21,079 bases of DNA, taken from the IMG/VR virus record IMGVR_UViG_3300008217_000120, positions 1 to 21,079 of that record; one strand, 5' to 3'. Positions 7,549-14,861 of this stretch are shown one piece after another. The stretch's first letter is position 1. Each line of letters opens with the position of its first letter. The position numbers and the translations under genes were made by a program. The notes below the pieces were generated by a model. The model did no database searches. It was not told where the DNA came from and worked only from the letters and a program-made list of their open reading frames with translations. This DNA is from a virus.

Positions 7549-8235
7549 TTAGCGGGGCTTTGGGGGGTGGTCCAGTGCCCACCCGATCTTATCTTCTGGG
7601 CTCATGGAGTCGAAACCGACTCCTGGTCTGCCACCCGGCTGACCCGCATCGTATGTCTCGGTTCCTTTTAACTCTGCTTCCCGTTTATCCAGGGCCAGCT
7701 CCCGTGCCTTCATCTCCATCGCTGGCCCACTCTGTAGTGACTGGTCCCCTGTTAGTACCTTGGCGTCTACACCAAACTGCTTGGCCAGTTCTTCAGCTAC
7801 ACGAAACCTAGCCCAGGCCTCTCCTTCAACCATCATTTGCTGGTGAGCGGTCCGTTCCCTGGTTCGTGTAGCCTGGTCCCTGGCATCCGAGTACCTGAGC
7901 TGCTGGCGCTGGGCTGCTTCCGATTGGGTAATCTCGCCGTCATCCACAGCTCTAGCATCAGCGGCTCTGTAGCCTAGCTCTATTTGCTCGACTCTGTCCT
8001 GCTCTACTTGCTGAGCAAGGGCTAAGAGTTGGCGACGGGTTTCGGAGATTTCTTTATCCTTCGCAGATTCCCGTGCCGACCATTCCGCCTGAGTGTAGGT
8101 TCGTCCACTCTGCTGCTCCGCCCCCTGTTGATGCCCCTCCGGCTCGGACTCGGCTTGAGGACTCTGATAGGCCCCATCCAGCTCCAATCCTTCCAGGACA
8201 GCGTCTTGAGGTTGAGGCTCACGCTCCTGGGTCAT
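7549..8235 (-). CDS. Probable capsid scaffolding protein
   Basis: 228 residues, very rich in Q, E, A and R and with no hydrophobic core. Residues 45-140 are predicted to form long coiled coil (KDKEISETRRQLLALAQQVEQ), residues 170-190 a second charged helix (MKARELALDKREAELK), and the C-terminus is a short conserved-looking tail (FDSMSPEDKIGWALDHPPKP). Acidic N-terminus, central coiled coil and short C-terminal hook, encoded immediately upstream of the major capsid gene, are the hallmarks of phage scaffolds. AGGAGG lies eight to nine bases before the ATG at 8235, a near-perfect Shine-Dalgarno sequence suited to abundant expression. No protease motif is present. Identification rests on composition and position, since scaffolds diverge strongly. 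Confidence 0.75.
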   Translation of the reverse strand: MTQEREPQPQDAVLEGLELDGAYQSPQAESEPEGHQQGAEQQSGRTYTQAEWSARESAKDKEISETRRQLLALAQQVEQDRVEQIELGYRAADARAVDDGEITQSEAAQRQQLRYSDARDQATRTRERTAHQQMMVEGEAWARFRVAEELAKQFGVDAKVLTGDQSLQSGPAMEMKARELALDKREAELKGTETYDAGQPGGRPGVGFDSMSPEDKIGWALDHPPKPR

Positions 8236-8283
8236 GACTTAATACCTCCTACAATAGGCTCCAATAAAATTGTATCATATCCC

Positions 8284-11200
8284 TTACGGCGCTCCAGCGC
8301 CTACCAGATCTTTGATTTTATCCAAAAAACTTGGACCTTCAATATATTCCTTCACCCGTGAGGGGGAGACGGCCCCCGGTGGTCGCCCCCTCCCACTCTT
8401 CTTTAACTCCTCTTGCATCCAAGTCATTAAGGAACGATCATCACCACGCTCAACCGATTCCTTATGCAAGTCCTCCAGCCGCTCCCATTCCCACTTTGTG
8501 AGAGGATTAGACCTGCCCTCGCCCCGTACCCGCGCTTCCATCTTCCGCCTCAGGGCCGGGTCCGTCCAAGCCCGACGATTATCAGCATCATGAGCGAAGA
8601 GAAATATCGTCTCGTCCAAGGGCTCCGCACCCTTCACTAGCGCCCGCTGAGTCTCGGGTATAACCCTCTCATCAACACGCTTACCAGGGTCCCACTTCCA
8701 GGGTCGTTTAGGCCTCCCAGCGCCTGCTGCCTGCTGTTGTTTTTGCAAGTCCGTAATATATTTCTCGCCTAATTCATCTTTGAATTCCTGCACAATCTCT
8801 GGATCAATATCGTATGCAAAGAAATTATGCTCCTCAAGCAACGCCCTGGCTTCGATTTTAGCTTTTTGACTCTTTAGAGACGTAACCTTATTAGTGAGGA
8901 ATAGCTTGGCGTCAATATCAGGATGGCTTTGGCGATATTTAATCCTGGCTTTGGTCTTTGCTGCTATCTGCTCCCTCATGGTCATAGGCTGCCCCTTAGC
9001 CTCCCTCTCGTCTGGATCAGTTGATATCTCATTGTAGGGCTCAAAGTCACTACGCCACTCCGCGCGCATCTTCCAGACAGACTTGATCGGGTAACCCCTC
9101 CCCCCTGCGAACTCAGAAGCGCCTCGGGTCATCCGGTCTATGAAATCTCCGCCCTCGAAGGCTACTGACTGAAGCCAAATATACATAAACCTCTTCACCA
9201 CGTTTTCCGTGATGTTCAAGAAACCATCCCTGGTGGAGTCTCCCATGTAATCTTGGCCTGAAAGAACATCCATGCCATCAGTAATCACTGGTGAAGCCTG
9301 GGCGCGTGCGAATTTGAACAACGGATTTCTGGTCAACCAGTCCCAGCCCTCCTCAAGCTCCAAGGACTCAGGCTTATCCCAAATTCTGGTAATCAGGCCA
9401 ATCAGGCTCCGTATCTTACCCCCTGGCCCTATACTTTGGCCGGACGCTTCCCAGGTGAAGAATTTGGGATTACCAGGCGTAATATGTTCTACCATTTCAT
9501 CCCAGGTATCCCCGTTAGCGTAGGAGACAGCCATAGCCATGATGCCAAGAGACATAATTCCCTGACCTAACTTACGCCGAGCTAACTTCCCTCTGATCCC
9601 GCCGCGAATCGTATCAAATAATAATGCAGCTATCGCCCTATTATAACGGGGGGCCAAGAGGACAGAAGATTCGATCATCCTTGCATTCGCACTAACTCCC
9701 AGCCTGGCACTAGAGGTAACGCCTCTAAACTTGTTAATAAATTGAGCGAGGTCAGCCATCTCCTGTGGCGTTTTCGCCATATGATCAAGGGACTTGGCCA
9801 TTTCAATACCGGCCACATCCAAGGCACCTTCAAACCCCCGTTGGAAGGGTGCTATCATCCCAACGGGCACTTTCAAGAATTTTTTACGGAGGAATCCACC
9901 CCTCCCGAGAGCTTCAGTAATGTCGGTTTGCCCACCCCTGGTTAATAGTAAACCAGGATACTTCTCAACAATAGCTGAATTCTCTGGCCGAGCTAAATAG
10001 CTGGTTTGAAACCGAGTGTCAAAAACAGACCGCATCATCCCATTCAGTGCTTTCCCGTAGGTTACCGGATCACCCCCAGCTAGATATAATAGCTGGATTC
10101 CCGGGCCACTAAGGTCGCCTGCCAGGGTGAAGTATCTACGCACGGAATTCCAGTAAACTGCACCCCTCACTGGGCCGTATTGCGTCAACAGATGTCTGAG
10201 ATCCGGATCAAGCTGCTCGTCAAGGAATTTCGCCATCTTTCTAGCACCAGGGCCAGTTAGAATCTTCCCACTAAAGGCTGGCACTTTGCGTATTTCGCCC
10301 TCTGTAACCCCTGCTCCTTTAAGGGCGCTCTCTTCGGACTTTATCTCCCTGGCAATACGAGTGTTGTTCGCCTTGGCCCTTAACGAAATTCTCCGAGCTT
10401 CCTGTTCCAAGGCTGTCCATGCTGGACTATCTTGTGGTTGAAGCGCTGGTATTAGACTTTCTAAGTCGTTAGCTTGCTCAGGGAAAGCATCTCTGATCGG
10501 ATTAATATCTAACGGATGCACCGGCTCCCCCCTTTTTGCCCTCCCTATTAGCACAACCAACCTATCAGCATTTTCCATTTTTAACTTGGCTGCTGCCGCT
10601 GCTAACACTCGTCCTTCTGGAAGAACATCCGTGCGCCACTCAACTTTGGTTAGAAACCAGTCTGTCATACGCTTATCAGCTACTTTGCTATAAGCTCCCT
10701 GCACATTCAGGAATAAAGCCTCGTCCTCCGGTAGGTAACGAAATCCGTCCTCAATAGCGGCCTGAGTTGTAGCGTATATCCGCTTCTTTTCCTGAGCCAA
10801 TAAGCTCCCAGGAGCCGCTGGACCAGTGCCCAGGGGAAGCGGCTCCACATGAGCAATATCAAGGGTTTCATTATCTCGGGATATCTTGCCCCAAACCCTT
10901 CGGCCAGCGTATACTCCACCCTCTGCAAATTGGAGTTCGTGTATCTCTATACCGTTAGCTCGTAGGTAGACCAGCTTCTTCTTCTCGACTTCCTGCATAG
11001 CCGCAATCCATTCTTTCATCCTCGGGGTAGTATGCCGAGCGTATTTGTCAGGATTACTCCGTATAGTATTGACCGTAAGCCCTTTCAGCCCGGCAGGCAA
11101 CCGTTCCCCGCGTGGCAGTAGAGGTCTGAGCGGGCCACCTCTAAGCAGTCCCTCTGGGGTAGTCATTCCGAACACTTCCCTTTGAGAACCAATGGCATTG

Positions 11201-13926
11201 ACCCGAGCGAGCGCCACCTGGGTTAACTGCTTTCCTTCAAATGTATGAACTGCCCTGCTGACAAGTGCCTGCTTGGCTGGGTCATCAGCTACCGCTGCGG
11301 GATTGAGCCCACCCTGAAAGTGTCGTAGTATAGGTAGGTTACTAATCCGCCGCCACACATCCGGCTTGATGGCTATTTGGAGAATTTTATCGAAGCTCCC
11401 AGAAAACTCGGGAAGGCCGGGGCCTTCATCAGTCCCTGTAGGCGGCCCCGTAGGAGCATTTATTGGGGGGTCATCACTCCCGCCCCTTCCCTGATTAATT
11501 GACTTCCACGCCTCCTCTTGGCTAGCAATAGCCTCTGGGCTGGCTACATCACCTTGTTGTGCGAAATCATCTGCCGCTCTGGCCCGCCGAGCCTTCTCCG
11601 CGGCATCAGGAGGGGGGATCGGTACTTGGCCCGGCTCTCCCGCAGAGCGAGCAGCGAGCAACCTGGCACGGAGATCCTCTGCCGACTCTCCCTCGGCCAC
11701 CCTGCCAACTCCAGCGGTAGGAGGTGGTAATTGAACCTGGGCTCCCCCCTCAATAAATCCCCCTATCGGGCGGTAGGCAGTCGCAAAGGGCATATAAATG
11801 TCAGGTGCAGGCACAAGCCCATACTTGGCCATACGCTCAGGACCCCACCCCGCTGTGTGAACACTAATAGCTCCTTCCTGGCCAGACCTTATCTGAGGTT
11901 CCATAATTGGATAGTCCCCGCCAACAGCCAGCATCCTCTCTCTTAAGCGAACTATGTGTTCGCTAATCGGCGCCATCTCCGCTTCTCGGTTTACCAGGAT
12001 GCGGTCGAGGCCCATCAGAACATCGACTACTTCCCTTCGTTCAGGGCCTGGCATTTTCGCTCGGCGCACTTCATCTAACTCTTCGTCTAAACTCTTCGCT
12101 CTTAATTGTAATCGCCTGAGATCCGCTCCCTCCGCCCACTCCATCTGGGTAGACACATCGGTTGTTTCACGGAGAATATCGTCTTCACTTCTAAGAACCT
12201 CTGAATACCCCCTCCCCGGCCCAGGGACTGCTCCCGGGGCTATGAAATCCAGTCTGTTCGTTTTAGGAATAATGATTATTCCGGGATCCGACTGATCAGC
12301 AACCTCTCTCATCTTAAATCTAACTGCCTGTGCTTCATCGAGCAATTCTAAGGAAGATTTGCCGGTAATAGCTTTCAGCCAGTCCAGCTGTGGGTCACTC
12401 TGCCCTAGATCACTCAGCCTAGTTTGCCGATTCTTAGAGCTAACCATATATAGGGATAAATCAACATCACTGTCGAACTTTGGGTTATAGTGCCTATATT
12501 GACCTAGACTGTAAGCAGGCTTAGGTTTGCCTAAGGCAGGAGGCATCACAGGATCGGCGTCAGGGATGGTTGGGTCCGGCAGGGCTTCCCTGGACGGAGG
12601 TGCATCTAATCGCCCTACCGACACTCCCGGCGCCGTGGGGATTTCACCCCCTGCCCGGGCAAGACGGAACTCTTCTATAAAATTATCCAAACTCGTCGCG
12701 TACTCGTCTAACTGGTCACTGTGCCATCCTCCTTCTGCTTCCGGCACTGGGTACAAAGACTTTCTAGCTGCATGATATCGTGTACTCCTGGCACTCAGTT
12801 CAGCCGCTACATTTGCTAGCTCTCCCTCGACAGCCTTTGATATATCGATAAGCTCATCACCAAAAGACTGAATTTGTGCAGCTATAAAAAGATCTGCCCT
12901 TGCTTTACCTCGCCTACGGTATGCTTGACTCCGAGCAAGCCCACGAATTCCCCTCATACCTAACAGGGCATCCAGCTCAACATTCCGGCTATTGATACTA
13001 TCTATCATCTCCTTGGGCACTCTAGACCCCTGGTACCATTGGAGGCTGCCCCCCTCGTCTCTGAGAAAAGCCTTCACGCCCTCCACGCCACGCTGGATGA
13101 GTGGGGCAATACCAGCCCCCGGTTCCTCTCCAGGGCGACGCACGGACAGGAACTTTAAGTGCTGGGCCATATCTGCCTCTATCTCGCCTAGTTGGTCCGC
13201 CACTTGTGTCTTGCTCCGTTGCGCTGCCTCTTTCAGCGCCCTTTGCGCCCCCCGCAAGCCACCCCCCGCAAGCCCACGAATTCCCCTTGTTGCCAACCCC
13301 ATACCTCCAAAGGGGATATCCGTTGCGAGCCCAGTAATAAACTGAATCAGCCCAGGACGGCCTCGTTGCCTCTCTACAACGCTTTGTAAGAAGCCTTCCC
13401 CTGGGCGCTCTAGCGGCCGCATCAATCTATTTTCTTCCCCTAAGCCAATTAGATTGGCACCTTCGCTAAGTAGACCTGGCAGAAGATCCACGATCTTAAC
13501 TAAATCCGGTAATTCCCGTAAGGAGTCAAATGGTGGAGACCGCCTTGGTATCCTAAAGAACGGTTCGATTGGGACCTGGGGGGATATCGTCCCCACCTCG
13601 GAAGCGAGGACGTCAAAGGCTAGTTGCTCGGCTGGAGTTCTCTCCTCAGAAAGCTCTGGAGCTAGCTTAAAACGCTCAGGAGGCAATGCTGGCTGCGGAG
13701 TAGCAATTATCTGGTCTAGGTTAGGACCTAGAGGTCCTTTCCTGCCAGGACCCCTAGTCACTGATTTAGGTCCTGGTCTAGGGAGAAACTGAGCTTCAAA
13801 GGACTCTTTACGAAGGCGCTCCTCCTCCTTCTGTCGTTGAGCCGCATCCCTACGGATAGGCAATCCATCTAGTTCTTCATCCGTAGTAATAAATTTATCG
13901 GCTATCTTGTCGTAAGGAGTTGTCAT
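8284..13926 (-). CDS. Giant virion-associated protein (1880 aa) with polyvalent-protein-like region
   Basis: The largest gene in the window, occupying over a quarter of it. Residues 20-75 are charged and proline-rich. Residues about 190-232 are Gly/hydrophobic (LIQFITGLATDIPFGGMGLA then RGIRGLAGGG), possibly membrane-active. The centre (300-1250) is long helical and linker sequence with low-complexity A/R/P stretches (about 760-860). Residues about 1390-1565 (FINKFRG..., LLAPRYNRAIAALLFDTIRG, hydrophobic IMSLGIMAMAVSYA at 1457-1470, then ASPVITDGMDVLSGQDYMGD) follow the layout of the C-terminal domain of large phage polyvalent proteins (I recall it as LPD38-like). The tail is charged and helical. 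GGAGGG is nine bases before the ATG, three bases after the preceding stop. Known relatives are virion components delivered or ejected with DNA, so an internal or ejection protein is the best guess. I see no lytic transglycosylase, protease or methylase motif. Confidence 0.75.
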   Translation of the reverse strand: MTTPYDKIADKFITTDEELDGLPIRRDAAQRQKEEERLRKESFEAQFLPRPGPKSVTRGPGRKGPLGPNLDQIIATPQPALPPERFKLAPELSEERTPAEQLAFDVLASEVGTISPQVPIEPFFRIPRRSPPFDSLRELPDLVKIVDLLPGLLSEGANLIGLGEENRLMRPLERPGEGFLQSVVERQRGRPGLIQFITGLATDIPFGGMGLATRGIRGLAGGGLRGAQRALKEAAQRSKTQVADQLGEIEADMAQHLKFLSVRRPGEEPGAGIAPLIQRGVEGVKAFLRDEGGSLQWYQGSRVPKEMIDSINSRNVELDALLGMRGIRGLARSQAYRRRGKARADLFIAAQIQSFGDELIDISKAVEGELANVAAELSARSTRYHAARKSLYPVPEAEGGWHSDQLDEYATSLDNFIEEFRLARAGGEIPTAPGVSVGRLDAPPSREALPDPTIPDADPVMPPALGKPKPAYSLGQYRHYNPKFDSDVDLSLYMVSSKNRQTRLSDLGQSDPQLDWLKAITGKSSLELLDEAQAVRFKMREVADQSDPGIIIIPKTNRLDFIAPGAVPGPGRGYSEVLRSEDDILRETTDVSTQMEWAEGADLRRLQLRAKSLDEELDEVRRAKMPGPERREVVDVLMGLDRILVNREAEMAPISEHIVRLRERMLAVGGDYPIMEPQIRSGQEGAISVHTAGWGPERMAKYGLVPAPDIYMPFATAYRPIGGFIEGGAQVQLPPPTAGVGRVAEGESAEDLRARLLAARSAGEPGQVPIPPPDAAEKARRARAADDFAQQGDVASPEAIASQEEAWKSINQGRGGSDDPPINAPTGPPTGTDEGPGLPEFSGSFDKILQIAIKPDVWRRISNLPILRHFQGGLNPAAVADDPAKQALVSRAVHTFEGKQLTQVALARVNAIGSQREVFGMTTPEGLLRGGPLRPLLPRGERLPAGLKGLTVNTIRSNPDKYARHTTPRMKEWIAAMQEVEKKKLVYLRANGIEIHELQFAEGGVYAGRRVWGKISRDNETLDIAHVEPLPLGTGPAAPGSLLAQEKKRIYATTQAAIEDGFRYLPEDEALFLNVQGAYSKVADKRMTDWFLTKVEWRTDVLPEGRVLAAAAAKLKMENADRLVVLIGRAKRGEPVHPLDINPIRDAFPEQANDLESLIPALQPQDSPAWTALEQEARRISLRAKANNTRIAREIKSEESALKGAGVTEGEIRKVPAFSGKILTGPGARKMAKFLDEQLDPDLRHLLTQYGPVRGAVYWNSVRRYFTLAGDLSGPGIQLLYLAGGDPVTYGKALNGMMRSVFDTRFQTSYLARPENSAIVEKYPGLLLTRGGQTDITEALGRGGFLRKKFLKVPVGMIAPFQRGFEGALDVAGIEMAKSLDHMAKTPQEMADLAQFINKFRGVTSSARLGVSANARMIESSVLLAPRYNRAIAALLFDTIRGGIRGKLARRKLGQGIMSLGIMAMAVSYANGDTWDEMVEHITPGNPKFFTWEASGQSIGPGGKIRSLIGLITRIWDKPESLELEEGWDWLTRNPLFKFARAQASPVITDGMDVLSGQDYMGDSTRDGFLNITENVVKRFMYIWLQSVAFEGGDFIDRMTRGASEFAGGRGYPIKSVWKMRAEWRSDFEPYNEISTDPDEREAKGQPMTMREQIAAKTKARIKYRQSHPDIDAKLFLTNKVTSLKSQKAKIEARALLEEHNFFAYDIDPEIVQEFKDELGEKYITDLQKQQQAAGAGRPKRPWKWDPGKRVDERVIPETQRALVKGAEPLDETIFLFAHDADNRRAWTDPALRRKMEARVRGEGRSNPLTKWEWERLEDLHKESVERGDDRSLMTWMQEELKKSGRGRPPGAVSPSRVKEYIEGPSFLDKIKDLVGAGAP
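8948..8980 (-). repeat. Copy in giant gene of a 33-bp exact repeat
   Basis: Identical to positions 7199-7231 and in the same reading frame, encoding residues 1650-1660 (MREQIAAKTKA) of the 1880-residue protein. The next codons diverge at once (ARIKYRQ here, AMKRAYL in the capsid protein). Confidence 0.95.
12935..12954 (-). repeat. 20-bp direct repeat inside giant gene, copy 2
   Basis: Identical to 13268-13287 and in the same frame. It encodes RGIRGLA at residues 325-331 of the giant protein. The flanks differ. Confidence 0.85.
13268..13287 (-). repeat. 20-bp direct repeat inside giant gene, copy 1
   Basis: Identical to 12935-12954. It encodes RGIRGLA at residues 214-220, within a Gly-rich hydrophobic segment. 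A shorter related piece (CCCCGCAAGCC) lies just before it on the plus strand. Confidence 0.85.
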
Positions 13927-13929
13927 AGA

Positions 13930-14268
13930 CTAGGCCCTCCACCTCAAACTCGGAGCATACCGACGGGTATCAATACCCCGTTCCTGTGGGCCCAACTCCG
14001 CGTACTGGCGCATAAATGGGTATTTGCTCAAGTAATCCGTATACTCAAGGTTAGGAGCTTGCCCCCGTAAAGCCATTTGTCCTAGTTTGCCCAGGTAGTC
14101 TTGCCGTACTTGCCCGCCCCGTCTCATCCAGTAGTCCAGGAAGGAGGGCGAGCCGCTCCGAGGCCGCAGTGCCGGATAAGCGATATCCGGGTCATCCTCT
14201 ACGAAATCGCGCCAAGGATTGGTAGATAATAACTTATGGGGATCACCAGGTGGTCCATGAGAAGGCAT
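13930..14268 (-). CDS. Unrecognised protein, possible distant third member of the paralogue group
   Basis: 112 residues. The N-terminal half is proline-rich and disordered-looking; residues 42-95 are helical (SFLDYWMRRGG, YLGKLGQMALRG, YTDYLSKYPFMRQYAELG) and the end is basic (TRRYAPSLRWRA). The 'FLDY' and 'DYL' elements and the ELGPQERGI segment echo the FLDYL and LGTERGI elements of the two upstream proteins, so it may be a shortened or diverged member, but this similarity is weak. GGAGGAG lies six bases before the ATG at 14268; the upstream stop lies three bases before the start and the giant gene begins three bases after this gene. It is certainly placed in the morphogenesis operon; the function is unknown. 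Confidence 0.7.
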   Translation of the reverse strand: MPSHGPPGDPHKLLSTNPWRDFVEDDPDIAYPALRPRSGSPSFLDYWMRRGGQVRQDYLGKLGQMALRGQAPNLEYTDYLSKYPFMRQYAELGPQERGIDTRRYAPSLRWRA

Positions 14269-14271
14269 CAG

Positions 14272-14838
14272 CTACTCCTCCGCCATTCTGGGGTTAATGT
14301 TGTACTTCTCTCGGAGATAATCCAGGAAGTTATTAGGCCGACTACCCCAGCCCCGATCCAGTTCCGCGGCCTGGGCTTGTTGCTGGGAGAATATACCTCG
14401 CTCGGTTCCAAGGCGTCCAGCAATATGCTGTGCCCCAAGTCGCCCAAACTGTCTCCTGAGGGCTAGGTTCATCAGGTCTGCCTGCGCTTGAGCTGGGACA
14501 CTTCCGCCTATCGGTACACCACCCTCGCCAAATAAATCACCAAAGCCCAGGCCAGTTGCCTCTCGTTTCTCGGCCCCTGCGTCATATAGGCGGCCCAGTA
14601 AATCTTCTGCCCCGCTCCGAGTTGCAGCACCAGGGTCCATTCTCCCCAAATAATCGGAAAAGGTTCCTGGCCCAGCTCCAGTTACCGGGCTAAACCTCTC
14701 TTCTAGGTTGAAAAGAGATTCGTAAGGCTTGAACAAATTTCTGGCATAAGTTCCAGCAGGGCCGCCTCCTGCCGCCGGAAGCCCACGGCTTTGTAGATAT
14801 TGCGTTAAGCGACCATACGGCTCAAACCGTGTTGTCAT
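14272..14838 (-). CDS. Paralogue of the C-terminal part of the 562-aa protein, unknown function
   Basis: 188 residues. Nearly the whole length aligns by eye with residues 367-562 of the protein encoded just upstream: RLTQYLQSRGL against RFTQYLQARNL, a GGG-x-x-G-x-Y/A-R motif, LFKPYES against LFPSYET, RFSP against LFSP, FSDYLGRMDP against FAQYLRKYNP, ATGLGFGDLF against QVGLGFGNVF, GAQHIAGRLGTERGIF against GARHISSRLGVERGIY, and FLDYLREKYNI against FLDWLQQKYNI. This is a tandem duplication of a module with long internal divergence. AGGAGG lies seven bases before the ATG. No catalytic motif or membrane segment is seen. It is probably a virion structural or assembly protein because of its place between TerL and the giant virion protein. 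Confidence 0.75.
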   Translation of the reverse strand: MTTRFEPYGRLTQYLQSRGLPAAGGGPAGTYARNLFKPYESLFNLEERFSPVTGAGPGTFSDYLGRMDPGAATRSGAEDLLGRLYDAGAEKREATGLGFGDLFGEGGVPIGGSVPAQAQADLMNLALRRQFGRLGAQHIAGRLGTERGIFSQQQAQAAELDRGWGSRPNNFLDYLREKYNINPRMAEE

Positions 14839-14861
14839 TTAATCCTCCTATTAGCCAAGGG

